This document shows, piece by piece, positions 11,875 to 23,880 of a stretch of DNA of 64,000 nucleotides; positions within the stretch are counted from its first letter, which is position 1, and the number at the start of each line of letters is the position of its first letter. The DNA lies in NCBI RefSeq assembly GCF_000471905.2, contig NW_006499364.1, positions 5,946,943-6,010,942 on the forward strand, written 5' to 3'. The DNA comes from Amborella trichopoda. Lineage: Eukaryota > Streptophyta > Magnoliopsida > Amborellales > Amborellaceae. A program made the translations under genes and the position numbers. Under the pieces are notes generated by a model. It was given only the letters and a program-made list of their open reading frames with translations, ran no database searches and had not been told where the DNA came from.

Positions 11875-11924
<50 letters not shown>
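11875..11924. repeat. (GA)n microsatellite
   Basis: 25 GA dinucleotides. It continues on the far side of the gap as a shorter GA run at 12204-12218, so the true locus is probably one GA tract or GA-rich island that the assembly could not cross. Confidence 0.95.
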
Positions 11925-11927
<3 letters not shown>

Positions 11928-12016
11928 TACCTAGTTGTTAGTTAGTTTCGGTTTACTTCGTAACGGTAACGGAAACGTAAACGTAACGTAACGTACCGTA
12001 ACCACGTACCGAACGT
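11925..12016. other. Suspect consensus sequence next to a gap
   Basis: About 92 bases of unusual ACG/CGT-rich sequence ('GTAACGTAACGTACCGTAACC') fill the space between the GA microsatellite and the N run. The composition is unlike anything else in the window except the matching position beside the second gap (25507-25603). It is probably an assembly or base-calling artefact. Confidence 0.6.
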
Positions 12017-12203
12017 NNNNNNNNNNNNNNNNNNNNNNNNNNNNNNNNNNNNNNNNNNNNNNNNNNNNNNNNNNNNNNNNNNNNNNNNNNNNNNNNNNNN
12101 NNNNNNNNNNNNNNNNNNNNNNNNNNNNNNNNNNNNNNNNNNNNNNNNNNNNNNNNNNNNNNNNNNNNNNNNNNNNNNNNNNNNNNNNNNNNNNNNNNNN
12201 NNN
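12017..12203. other. Assembly gap (187 N)
   Basis: A run of 187 N. Open frames that cross it are meaningless. Confidence 1.
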
Positions 12204-12218
12204 GAGAGAGAGAGAGAG

Positions 12219-13658
12219 CATCCATTTTGTGATTTTGGTCTTTCACGAAGGGAGAAAACCATAGCACCAGCCACAAGCTCTTATATGTTTCTATATACCC
12301 AGCTTTTCTACCTTTTGTTGCCAATAGCTTTTACTTTTTCTACTATGCTTGTCTGAGTCAAGCGCAAATCATTCCCTCCAAAGCAGTTTTTAAAAACTTG
12401 GATCGGTAGTTGGTTGTCAGGGAAACTGATCTAGAACGAGCATATCAGCGATCTGGATTGGTGGATCGATCAGTTTAGGCTTATTCAACCTTTAAAAAGT
12501 TTCAAAAATGATTTAAAATTTATTATCAAAATTATGTGGTTCCCAAAAAATGGGGGATTACACTATGGATTTTAATTATTTTCTCATAATACATGAAAAT
12601 TGATAGGTCATTTATTGATTGAGCGTCCGTTAACAATTACATTTATTTCATGGTAAAAATGGAGCGTACAATTTCCATGAATATGAATAAATGGTCCAAA
12701 AGTGAACATATAATTCTTAAAATACAACCAAATACTAAAATAAAGAACATTGCTCTTCTCCCTCGTTTGAACATTGATTCCACTCACTGAATTATTGAGA
12801 CAATTTATTGAGTTGTTTATGTACAAGTCCAGGAGTTCAAACTCATGGAATACCTTGCTAATTAAACCTTCCTCAGCGGTTCATGAATAAATCAGTCATG
12901 GTGTACCACTCTCCTTACTTGAAATCCCTCAGGTTGGTCCACTCAAACACCACCCTCCTGCTGCTGGGGCTTGGGCTACATTTACCTCGATTGAACCTAG
13001 GTGGCCTTAGAATCAACTTCTCTCCCTTCTCCCACTCCCTAATCTCCTTCCCCCTTTCCCTCAATACGTATGCAATTGCCTACATTTCCAACAAATTTTT
13101 CAGATACTGGAAGATCACCTCTTTCTCCTTAATCGTCCTCATCTTCGCCAAATGCCTTAAGAAATGCTCTCTTACCTAACACGAGCACATCTTCTTCGTC
13201 AACTCAGTCGTTGTACTGGTAATATCGGCGATAAATACTACATCTAGGTCGATTAGTTGTAGTCCTCCATTTTCCTCCCTATTTGTCACTCTTGGAAGTT
13301 CAAATTATAATGAATACATAATAGCATTTCACGCCTCTCCGAAGTTAAGCTATTCTTTTTTGGAGTTTGCAATTACTTGAATGTATTCTAGTATTACTTA
13401 CACTCAGTCGTTGAACTTGTATGAGAAAAACACCATGATTGCTATTTCTCTCAAGTGAAGTGGGCCATAACCATGTATATGCAACCATTCAAGTGAAATA
13501 AAATGCTATGAGCCCTGCATGAATGGGTCAAAATATTTCATAAGGTATTGGATCCATCACATTATGAGAAAACCTAGCAAGTCTAGTTGTGAACAAACGT
13601 TTCCATCCCTATAAATAGAAAGAACAAAAAATATGCTTTTTAATGAATGAAAAAGTTT
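12219..13658. other. Unassigned non-coding stretch
   Basis: No gene recognised. At 12385-12485, 'TTTTTAAAAACTTGGATCGG' and the nearby GGATCGATCAG resemble the termini of the fold-back at 44492-44797, so a fragment of that family may lie here. The open frame 12883-13179 (98 codons) has no motif that I know. Confidence 0.4.
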
Positions 13659-14002
13659 TTATAAGTTGTAAGCTTAAAATGTAAAGATGCACCTCAAAAA
13701 TCCATCATAAAAGTTTTGAAAACCCTCTAATTGATCATTTTGACATCGAGATGTATAAATATGAAAAGAAAAAGGATTTCGAGTCCACAAAATAGTGTAT
13801 CTTGCAACACATTATCTGGACCATCTATTTTCAAGATTTTCACATGTTTTTAGATCTACTTGATTTGAACCATTTTTAGAGTTTAAAATTTTATTATTAA
13901 AAATGAAAATTGATTTTCAAGCCATCCAAAAAAATTTTATATCAAAATTACATTTATGATAAAACTTAGAGGTGCACCTTAATTAAAGTTGCAACATTAT
14001 AC
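13659..14002. mobile_element. MITE family A, copy 1
   Basis: Roughly 340 bp with terminal inverted repeats. The left end runs TATAAGTTGTAAGC to GATGCACCTC; the right end, inverted, runs TATAATGTTGCAAC to AAGGTGCACC. The whole body matches, in the opposite orientation, the element at 41970-42315, including GAGATGTAT, TTTCAAGATTTTCA and TTTATATCAAAATTA. No coding capacity. Confidence 0.8.
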
Positions 14003-14362
14003 AAACCACACCCTCACAAATGCACCAAATTTATGAAATTCAATGTCTCCAATCTTCCAATGATCTTACACACCTATGACCTTGTCAGGAATAACATACA
14101 TCAAATAAAAATTATTAGATTGGAAACAGAAATCTAGACAATATGAAGATGAAGCGACTATTTACCTTCATAGCAATGAAAAGTTCAAATATTTAAACTT
14201 TTAATGTATAAATAAGCATTTATCTTCATATGAATTCGTTTGCCCATCTGTTTGTTTAACTTGCTCTCAACGACCTCCACAATTTTGCTCACAAAACTGT
14301 ACTTCTCTCAAATAGCCACATGTGATTCTAAAACAACTCAGACTAGTTTACGTCCAATTCGT
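14003..14362. other. Unassigned spacer between two MITEs
   Basis: AT-rich, with no open frame of note and no recognised element. Confidence 0.4.
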
Positions 14363-14372
14363 TAAAGATAAT

Positions 14373-14883
14373 GGCAAGCTTTATATGCTTCTCCCAACAG
14401 CATAGAAGTTTTATCCTTCTCTTATCCAACCGTCCATTCTAAATGGAGGGCTAAGATTGCCCCAATCACAATGTCACGGTTCTATACTATTTTATTTTTA
14501 ATTTTTTCTATAAACTATTTTGACACCAGATTTTAGACGTCCATTCCTCTATTAAACTCGCATTAGCAAAAAATATAAAATTTTTTTTTTCAATAAAATA
14601 AAATGGCAAAATACTCCTGAAAATTTTAAGGGGTATTTTGGTCACTATATTTTATTGAAAAATTATTTTTAATATTTTTTATAGGTGCACTCCAATGAGA
14701 ATATGGCACATGCCAAATTTCATATTCATACAATTTGTATATAAAAAAACTAAAAATAAAATACTTTGAGACATCAGATCTAAGATCAAACGATGAGTGG
14801 CTCTCTTGATCAAAATTGGACGGCTGGATAGTAGGGAGAGGATAGAACTTCTATGCTGTAGGGAAAGCATAGAAACCTTTCCC
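14373..14883. mobile_element. MITE with ~70-bp terminal inverted repeats, probably Mutator-like
   Basis: The left arm (GGCAAGCTTTATATGCTTC, then CAGCATAGAAGTTTTATCC and CCAACCGTCCATT) is matched in reverse complement at the right end (GGAAAGGTTTCTATGCTTTC, CAGCATAGAAGTTCTATCC, CCAGCCGTCCAAT). Candidate 10-bp flanks, taaagataat and ttaagatgat, agree at 8 of 10 positions, as expected for an aged Mutator target duplication of 9-10 bp. The ~510-bp body is AT-rich with no transposase. Confidence 0.75.
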
Positions 14884-14890
14884 TTAAGAT

Positions 14891-16290
14891 GATGTTCAAA
14901 CTTAAATTTGAAGGATTAGAAGATGACCTCTATTAATTTTTGGTTTATGAGTAGATCAGCCTCAAAATACTTTTCTTCCAACAAATCATCAGTCGAGCCG
15001 GCTTAAGTTTATGTAAATACGAAATAAGGACCAGAAAATAAAAAGGAAAAAGGGAATAACTGTAAAAGGTTTTAAAACAAAGAAGAATAAATAAGATTAA
15101 AATGAAGAAATATAAAATAAAAAGGGAATACAAAACTTAAAAAAAAAAAAAACGAAAGGAGAGAGAAAATGAACGAGCATACATGTAAATACCCCCTCGG
15201 ACTTTTGGCAAAGGGAATTCCTAGAAATATGTAATCTTGAATCATAAGGACCACACTAGTTTAGTACACCAACATCAGTAGTCCTTAATCCCTACAAAAC
15301 CACCAAACCTACCCAAATACACCCAAGCCATTTTTATGCTCGACTTTGAAATCTCTGATGTAAGGTCAACTTAACTTCATGAAAAATGACTTAAAATTTG
15401 ATGAATCCAAAGAAATGGGGCCGCTCAAATTGTAGACCTAAAACTAATACAGATCTGGTGGATCTGATCTTTTCTAGGCCTACTAGTAGCACCACCTGTA
15501 AATTCATCTCTACTAGAACTTTTAAAGCCAAAATTCCTAAACTATATATCAAAAAAAAAAAGCGAATAATGAATTAAAAATAGAAAGAAATAAAGTACTT
15601 ATTAAGTGATATCCAAAACCCAGAGTTTAAGGCTCCAATCAGGACGATGTTTTCCACCATCCGAATGTGTTTTGTTGTTAAAATGCTTGTATTACTATCC
15701 TTGTTATAGGACCACGTTGGCTTAATCTAAAAACAAATACGAAATTTTAAAGTAGTTAGTAGTTTATAAAAGAGGTATTTGTCAAAATACACCAATGAGA
15801 TCATCTATTTAGCATTTCAACTATGTGTTTCAATTTAATTTCAAAATACCTTCAATAATCCACATGATTTTGATTTGGAGTAGTAGAAAGCGTAAAATAT
15901 TTGGTTGAAATGTGAGTTGTGTTTCGATGAATTTCCTTTATAAAAAGAGGATGTAGGACTTGTATCATGCTACCCAAAACAAATTACACGACAGAAAGAT
16001 GCCCGATAAAGGAAAATAAACAGAAGTCACAAAACCAGGTGAAGAAAATTTAAAAAGCAAAATACACTCATTTACCCTTTTTCTCCAAATTGTGTGAAAC
16101 CTTGATTTTAGGCCATAACTTTCAATCAACCTCAAGAGACAAAAGTGTGGGTCCTATAAGTCTATGTGTGTATCCATGTGACCAAGGCACGTTCGTGTGC
16201 TTGCGTATGTGTCCTTTGAGTATAATTTGGTTTTCGCAACTGATAAAGAAGGGTATTTTTTCTAAAGACAGTTCTACTCAAATGACACTG
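14891..16290. other. Unassigned AT-rich non-coding stretch
   Basis: No gene, repeat or element recognised. Only short open frames are present, dominated by A/T-driven Phe, Leu, Tyr and Ser codons. Confidence 0.4.
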
Positions 16291-16299
16291 CATTTATAA

Positions 16300-16593
16300 T
16301 ATCTGACTTGACTTTTACATTTTTTTGTTTCGAAGACTCTTACATATTTATTAAAGAAGTACATTATAGAATTTTTAGAGAGAGAAACTCTTTGAAAATT
16401 AATTGTGCCCCACACACAATGACTTGTGGTGGTTCTTTCATTGTATATATAATAATACAATATACACTTTTCTATCTTGTTACATGCAATATACACTTTC
16501 CTATCAAAATACAATTTCCTATCTTGTTACATTCTCATCTCAAAACGAAAGAGTAATATCCTTTCTTATGTTATTTGAATTTTATTTTTAATA
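16300..16593 (-). repeat. Probable 3' LTR of the Ale-type copia fossil
   Basis: The ~290 bp between the end of the copia coding region and flanking DNA has a TATA-like box on the minus strand (near 16440-16455, TTATATATACAATG). It is separated from the coding region by a purine-rich minus-strand tract (GAGGGGGA, about 16595-16603) in the polypurine-tract position. Short LTRs of this size are usual for the Ale/Retrofit lineage. The partner LTR is not seen; it should lie near the second gap. Exact ends are uncertain. Confidence 0.5.
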
Positions 16594-19500
16594 ATCCCCC
16601 TCAAACTTAGCTAAGGAGGCAGTTGAAGTCCGAGTTTGAAGCAAAGATCCCGAAAATATCTCGTGGCAAAGGCTTGGTAAAGATATCAGCTACTTGATTG
16701 CGAGAGGAAACAAATCGAGTGATAAATAAACCAAGAGCAACCTTTTCACGCAAAAAATGATAGTCCAATTCAATGTGCTTCGTCCAGACATGAAAAACAT
16801 GATTAACTTTCATGTAGAGAGCACTGATATTATCACAAAAAAAAGTTGGTGGCCGAGAAAGAGGTACCCCAATATCCCAAAGAATGAAAGAAAGTCGTGT
16901 CAATTCTGCAGCAGTGGATGCCATAGATCGGTATTTCACTTCAGCACTTGAATGAGCCACAGTCGTTTGTTTCTTAGCACTCCAAGATATGCAGCTAGAA
17001 CCACGATAGGTGCAAAAACTAGTGGTTGAACAACAAATATTTAGACACCCAGCCCAATCTACATCAGAGAAAGCATATAACTCAAGGGAACTATCAGATG
17101 AGATTCTTATGCCACATGACTATGTATTACTACGATAACAAAGAATCCGCTTCACTGTCTGAAAATGTGCAATTATAGGGGCATGCATAAATTGGCACAC
17201 TTTATTAACATCGTCGAAAAGGTCAGACCGTGTTATGGTAACGTATTGGAGTATACCGACAATGCTCCGATAAAGGGATGGATCAGGAAACATATTAGAA
17301 CATATTAGAATTCTCATGAATATTATTCTTCATTGCCATTGGTGTTGAAATAGTTTTGGCATCGAGCATTTGAGCATGATTAAGAAGATCCCAGACATAT
17401 TTGCTTTGCGATAGAAAAATTCCACCTGAAAAATAACATACCTCGATGCCAAAAAAGTAGTGAAGAGGTCTAAGATCTTTCATTGCAAATTTCATTCCAA
17501 GTTGGAAAATGAACCATTCTAAAAGATCCGAATTGTTACCGGTATCAATAATATTATCAATATAAAAGAGAAGGACAATAATGCCTTGATTGGTGCTAGA
17601 AACAAATAGAGATGAATCAGCTATGCTTCAATAAAACCCCAATAACAACAAATCGATACTAAATCGATCAAACCAGACCCAGTGCTTGCTTGATACCATG
17701 TAAAGTTATTTTTAATTTATAGACATAATTTGGATATTTTGGGACAAATCTAACAGGTTGTTCCATAAATACTACTTCCTTAAGTAAGCCATGCAAGAAA
17801 GCATTTTTCACATCAAGCTATTTGATAGGGTAGTGACGCACAATAGCTATGGTGAGTATAATCTGAATACTAGCAGGCTTAATTACAAGACTGAATGTTT
17901 CAGAAAAATTAATTCCAGCAACCCGATTGTATCCTTTAGCAACTAGTCTGGCCTTAAGTCTCTTTAGACTACCATCAGATTTTAATTTAATCTTATAGAC
18001 CCAATGACAACCAACAATATTCATACCTGAAATACGTGGAACTAGCTCCAAGTTGAGTTAACATGTAGGGCTTCAATTTCCTCTTTCATCACATGATGCC
18101 AAACTAGATGACCCAAGGCTGACCTAATGGTTTTAAGTTCAGAAGGGATGGCTTCAAAAATAGGAGCACTTGAGATTACTGCCATGGATGAGAGAATCTG
18201 AGGTCTTTGAGTACCATTTTGAGATTTTGTGACCATGTGATGACGAGAATGCTCAGAGGCAGTAAAAAATTAGATTAGTTGGTTTCTTGAGTTGCAACAT
18301 TTTCATCACCATGATTGTGTATTGCATCATCATGCACATCTTGGATTGGTGTTGCAGTGGTGGCATCTTCTTCTATAAGAGAAGTTGGAGAGCTATCATT
18401 AGTGATGGACAAAGCAAGACTTGAGGGACCAAATACATCAAGGGCACCCCATATGGGTGGTTTATGTGGAGATGATAAGTCGGAAGAAGAATGAGTCTAT
18501 GTGTCCAGTTCAAAACACTCTGACCATTCTGCATAGGTGGATAGCTTCCCCTGAACCTAAGCACTATCAAATAAAGAATTGGGGTTAGCATAAGAACATA
18601 TATTTTCATCAAATACAATATGTCTAGAGATATAGAATCATCCTGTGGGTGGATGCACACACATGTAACCCTTATGTTGAATAATGTAACCCAAAATACA
18701 CATGGAAGATAATGATAGCATAATTTATCTACAACATAGTCTCGAAAGTACGGAAAACACAGACAACCAAAAACTCGGAGTGAAGAACAGTCTAGTAGGT
18801 AGTCAAACAACAAAGAATATGGTAAATCTATTTGCAAATTGGCTGAGAGAATCTTGTTTATTACAAAGACTGCAGTATAGAAAGCTTCAACCTAAAATCG
18901 TTTAGGAATTCCTGCATAAAATATCATTGTAAGACCCAATTCTATAATATTTATATGTTTCCTTTCAGCTATTCCGTTTTGTTCAGGGGTTCCCGAGCAT
19001 GATATCTATTACACGATTTCGTTATCATTAAGATGAGCAATTAATTCTTTTGTAGCAAACTCACCACCTCCATCACATTTGAAAAATTCAAATTCGTTTC
19101 TGAAATTTCCTTTCAACCATATCATGAAATTTCACAAATGCTGATAAAAATTCATATTCTCTTTTCAAAGAACAAATCCAAGAAAAAACAAGTGTAATCA
19201 TCCATAAACACCACATAAAACGATAACTCTGAGCAGATAAAACTGAAGCAAGACCCCATAAATCTAAATGAATCTTAAAAAGAGGTTATGTAGAGGTCTT
19301 ATCAGTACTACTAAATGGGAGTTTACAAAGTTTTCCTATCTCTAGCACAAACATAATGAGATTTATTTCATGCATCAACATTAATGAACTATTTAGATTA
19401 TAAGTAGTTGACGACTTTAGTTTGAGGATGTCCGAATCGTTAATACCATACATCTTATGGTGTTTTCTTATTTTGATTAGAAATATAAAGCCCCATTCAC

Positions 19501-21479
19501 ATCCTCAAGTGCATAAAATCCACCCTTTCTACTCCCGTTCGCTAGAGTTCTCCCTGTACTCATTTCCTTAATCCCAAAACCATTCTGATGAGAACTCAAA
19601 AATATAAGGAAAAGTTTTTGTAAACTGGCTAACAGATTGTAAATTATTTTTCATCTCTAGCACCAAAAGAACATTAGAAATATTAAAATTTTCTGACCCA
19701 ACATCAATATTTGCATTACCAACATGTGAAATAGTCAATTGCTCACCATGCCAACCATGATTATATCTCTACCACTATAAGGGTGATTTTGTAGTTTACC
19801 TAGGTCTCTAGTTATATGAGTTGAGGCACTAGTGTTTGGGAACTATTCTGAGTCTTGGGAATATGCTATAGGCATTGCATAAGAGCTTAGGGATTGTCTT
19901 TTTCTTGGTACATATGATTGAATTGATGCCAGCACTTTGATACAATATGTCTAAATTTTTCACAAATTTGACACTTTTCTTACGGTGTCTGAGCTGATTG
20001 TTGTATTTGTGAATCTTGTTGGAACTTGTGATTCACATTTTTGTATAGGTGTACCACCACTTTCTTGATTTCTTTTAGGCGCGCCACGTCATTATTTGAA
20101 GGTATTTTTCAACACTTGTATCCCCACTGTGAATAAGGAGAGAACAGTTCGCGACCTAGGTCTGCAGGTACCAAAATGCCTGTGGACTATGGAAGTCGTA
20201 GGACAATAAACCCTGATTCAGAAGTAAAATTTCCAACAGTCTCAGAATGACCCAATAAGGTTAAAGAACGTGTCTAGGAGTCTCCTAAGAACACTTGATA
20301 AGTTTCATCACAATCCGACAAGTTTATGGCCGTGCAGATGAGAAAACAGTGTTGGGAAATTCTGCCTCTATCATGCGAAAAATGGACCCTGAACTAACAT
20401 CATAATCGGAGCATTAAATGATTTCCAGATCATCACCGATGGATTCGAAACATTCAAAAACCCTTAGGTACCAATTTTTTGTGTATTCAGACGCTTCTGG
20501 AGCAAGTTATGACCAAATTACCGAAAATGGGTAGGTCGTACACTATTATGGTGCACCCTCAGTGAAGCAGTTTCCATTAATGGAAATTGTGCTACACCAT
20601 TTTGGGGCCAAACGTTTCATAATTGTATCTTCCTCATCTCGAGTCGAATCAAGCCCAAATTTTGTTAGAATGTTTGTCTCGTCGACCTAGTGGATTTGAT
20701 ATGCGGCACACTCAATGATATGACTTGAGTCGAGAGAAATACAAGAGAGAAGATCGTCGAAAAATTCTAAAAGTAGCAGAGAATTTCCAGCAACACGTCC
20801 CCTCGATCGAATGCCCAAATCATGATGCTCGAGCGTCGGTTCAGCCTCAAACCACATCCATTTCAAGCACGAGGTCAGAGGCTTTGTATGAGCCGAACCT
20901 CATGTATGATGGACGGTCAGATTCGATGCATGATGGAGTCAAATTTGCTATAATTTTTGGTCACCGGGATCCAAATTCCGGCCGAAATACCAAATTTGGC
21001 AAACGGTCGTTCAGACACCAAATCGAGCCACGTTCGGACACCAAATCGAGCCACGTTCGTCACCAAATGCTCAAGACGAAATACTCATCAAAATATAGCA
21101 AAGAAGTCATAGAAAACCATTGAGAAACGGTTGTGATCTTGAATCAAAGATCACACGTTTCTCATGATTTTCACGTCTTGTGATCGTGGACCAAAAGTCC
21201 CATCCATGGCTCGAAATGAGTATCAAAACGACTGTCTTCCTAAGCTGATCAAGAAAATCATAATCTTTTGGCCGGATGAAGACCAAAAGGACCCTAAACG
21301 GATCCCGAAAGATCGCAAAGATTGCATAGCCATGACAGGGACTTAATTGAAATTTCAGGATTTATGGGTAAGGGGCAAAATCATCATTTTCCCCTTATTT
21401 TCTTAATTTTCTTTAATTAATTTAATTCTTAATTTTTCACAATTAGGTTAGAATTTGATATCCACCCATTTTTGGACCT

Positions 21480-21540
21480 AAAATCTATATAAGCATGTGA
21501 TGCTCATATGTAAATGACCCTTCTTCGATCAATAAAATTT
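21480..21540 (+). promoter_or_regulatory. Putative LTR TATA box and polyadenylation signal
   Basis: CTATATAAGC at 21485-21494 is a good plant TATA box, and AATAAA follows at about 21533. This spacing is typical of the U3-R part of an LTR. It would place the pyrimidine/hairpin arrays downstream of the start site, inside the transcript. Confidence 0.45.
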
Positions 21541-21619
21541 GGGCTTCTTACTTGAGTTTTTTGGGTCACGATTTAGAGAGAGAGGAGAGAGAAGATCTAG
21601 GCAGGTCCCCTTGAGTGTT

Positions 21620-22040
21620 AAAGGTAACTTTCTTTCTCTTCTCTTCTTTCTCTCTCTTATCTTCTTTCTCTTTCTTCTTTCTCTCTCTTTTTATCGTCTC
21701 TTATTTCTCTCTTCTCTCTCTCCTCTTCCTCACTTCTTTCTTTCTCCTCTTCCTCTCTCCTCTTTGTCTCTTCTTTCTCTCTCTTCTTTTCTTTCTCTTT
21801 CTTCTTCTTTCCTTTCTCTTTCTGCTTCTTTCCTTTCTCTCTCTTCTTTTCTTTCTCTTTCTTCTTCTTTCCTTTCTCTTTCTGCTTCTTTCCTTTCTCT
21901 CTCTACTTCTTTTATTTCTCTCTGCTTTTTCCGTTCTCTCTTTGCTTCTTTTCTTTCTCTCTGCTTCTGTCTTTTCTCTCTCTTCTTCCTTTATCTCTCT
22001 TCTTCTTTTCTCTTTCCCTCTTTTCTCTCTCTTCGCTCTC
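21620..22040 (+). repeat. Pure CT-rich tract (TTTCTCTCTCTTCT type)
   Basis: About 420 bases of almost pure pyrimidine on the + strand, with a 60-base unit repeated at about 21778-21837 and 21838-21897. Open frames through it are Leu/Ser/Phe strings and not genes. Confidence 0.9.
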
Positions 22041-22043
22041 TGT

Positions 22044-22870
22044 CTAATAGGACGAGGTATACCGATGTGCGCATTATTTCTCTCTCTCTATGACTGATAC
22101 GGTGGGATATACCGTCGTAAGTATTTTCTCTCTCTACGCCTGGCACGGCAGGGTATACTATCGTGCATGTTATTTCTCTCTATGTTTAACACGGTGGGGT
22201 ATACTGTTGTGCACATTTTCTCTCTCTGTTTGGCACAGCGGGGTATACTATCGTGCGTGTTATTTCTCTCTATGCATCTGGCACGGTGGGGTATACCGTC
22301 ATGCGCGATATTTTTCTCTCTTCTCTCTCTCTCTACGTCTGGCACGGTGGGGTATACCGTCGTGCGCATTTTCTTTCTTCCTTCTCTCTATCTGGCATGG
22401 TGGGGTATACCATCGTCTACATTCTTTCTCTCTTATCTCTCTGTCTGGCACAACAGAGGACACCGCCGTGCCTGTTTTCTTTCTCTTCTCTCTCTCTCTC
22501 TCTTTATCTGACACGGTGGAGTACACCATCGTGCGCACTCTTTCTCTCTTCTCTTTCTCTATCTGGCAAGGTGGAGTACACCGTTGTGCGTGTTTTCTCT
22601 CTCTTCTCTCTCTATCTAGCATGATGGAGTACACCATCGTACACATTTCTCTCTCTTCTCTCTCTCTATCTGGCACGGTGGAGTACATCGTCATGTGCAC
22701 TCTTTCTGTCTTCTCTCTCTATCTAGCACGGTGGAGTATACCGTCGTGCACATTTTCTCTCTCTTCTCTCTCTATTTGGAACGACGGTGTTCACCGTCAT
22801 GCACATTCTTTCTCTCTTCTCTCTCTCTGTCTGGCACGACAGAGTACATCGCCATGCATAACATCGTTCT
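22044..22870 (+). repeat. ~16-copy minisatellite with quasi-palindromic core
   Basis: Units of about 46-62 bp, each with a CT-rich half and a core of the type GGCACGGTGG-GGTATACC-GTCGTGC. The two ends of the core are complementary (GCACG with CGTGC) and the middle GGTATACC is itself a palindrome. One unit (about 22780-22801) is an almost perfect inverted repeat, GACGGTG-TT-CACCGTC. Units differ by many substitutions, so the array is old or fast-changing. The 307-codon frame through it is a by-product. Confidence 0.85.
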
Positions 22871-22954
22871 CTCTCCTCTCATCTTTCTCTCTTTTGCTTG
22901 CTTGGTTGGAGGGCATGTTAAGCCTTGTGCCACAGTGCCAGTCTTGCCATCGAG

Positions 22955-23178
22955 TAGTCAAGTCGTTGTGCCGGTCTAGTCATCATGCCCGTCTAGCTGC
23001 CACGCCAATTTAGCCACCGTACAGGTCTCGATGTCGTGCCAATCTTGCTGACGTGCCAGTCTCGCCGCCGAGCAGTCTAGCTGCCGTGCCGGTCAAGTCA
23101 TCGTGCCCTCCTAGCTGTCGTGCCAGACCAGCCGCCGAACCAGTCTTGCCGTCGTGCCAGTCTAGTCGTCATGCCAAA
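22955..23178 (+). repeat. ~20-bp minisatellite (GTCTAGCTGCCGTGCCG)
   Basis: About 11-12 diverged units of 19-21 bp with the consensus GTC-TAGC-xGCCGTGCC. It lies between the hairpin array and the next 68-bp array. Confidence 0.75.
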
Positions 23179-23284
23179 CTTCTTCTCTCTCTCTCTCTCG
23201 CATCTTCTCTCTTCTCTCTTCTCTCTTCTCTTCTCTTCTTTTCTCTTCTTCTCTCATTCTTTTCGAAAGGTTTAGCGAGAGCCA

Positions 23285-23880
23285 AGCTAATCTTCACCCT
23301 CTCTCATCCCTTTTCTTTCTCTTCTTTCTGAAGGACCTGGGTGAAAAACAAGCCAGCCTTCGTTTGTCTTTTCTCTTTCTCTAAAGTGCTGGGTGAAAGC
23401 CAAACTAGCCTTCATTCTTCTTTTCTCTCTTTTCTTCCAAAAATGCATTTTATCTCTGAAGGATCTGGGTGAAAAACCAATTAGCCTTCGTTTCTCTTTT
23501 CGCTTTCTCTGAAGTGCTGGGTGAAAGTCAAACCAGCCTTCGTTCCTCTTTTCTTTGTTTTCTTCCAAAAATACATTTTATCTCTAAAGGATTTGGGTGA
23601 AAAACAGGCCAACCTTCGTCTCTCTTTTTCCTCTTTCTCTAAAGAGTCCAAACCAGCCTTCGTCTCTCTTTTCTTTCTCTACCTTTTCTTCTTTCTCTGA
23701 AGAGCTGGGTGAAAGCCAAACCAACCTTCGTCTCTCTTTTCCTTCTCTACCTTTTCTTCTTTATCTGAAGAGCTGGGTGAGAGCCAAACCAGCCTTCGTC
23801 TCTCTTTTCTTTCTCTACCTTTGCTTCTTTCTCTGAAGAGTTTGGTGAAAGCCAAACCAGCCTTCGTATCTTTTTCTCTC
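23285..23880 (+). repeat. ~10-copy array of 52-76 bp units (68 bp in the last four)
   Basis: Each unit holds a CT-rich tract and a core GAGCTGGGTGAAAGCCAAAC followed by CAGCCTTCG. Anchors 'CCTTC' fall at 23357, 23409, 23485, 23537, 23613, 23657, 23725, 23793 and 23861: an alternating 52/76 pattern, then exactly 68. The core can pair GCTGG with CCAGC. In the unit near 23590-23613 the pair is TTGG with CCAA, and in the last unit TTTGG with CCAAA. Confidence 0.8.

Noticed and set aside
11931-12324. Minus-strand open frames of 96-123 codons
   Set aside because: They cross the 187-N gap and suspect sequence.
12883-13179. 98-codon frame with hydrophobic segments
   Set aside because: No recognisable domain, no splice partner and no conserved motif; kept only as a mention in the stretch entry.
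21539-22097. 160-184 codon Leu/Ser/Phe-rich frames resembling membrane proteins
   Set aside because: A pure pyrimidine tract leaves several frames open at once. No start context and no domain.
22090-23013. 307-codon open frame on the + strand
   Set aside because: It runs through the CT-rich hairpin minisatellite and the 20-bp array. The protein is a Leu/Ser/Phe string produced by the repeats, and overlapping frames on both strands are open too.
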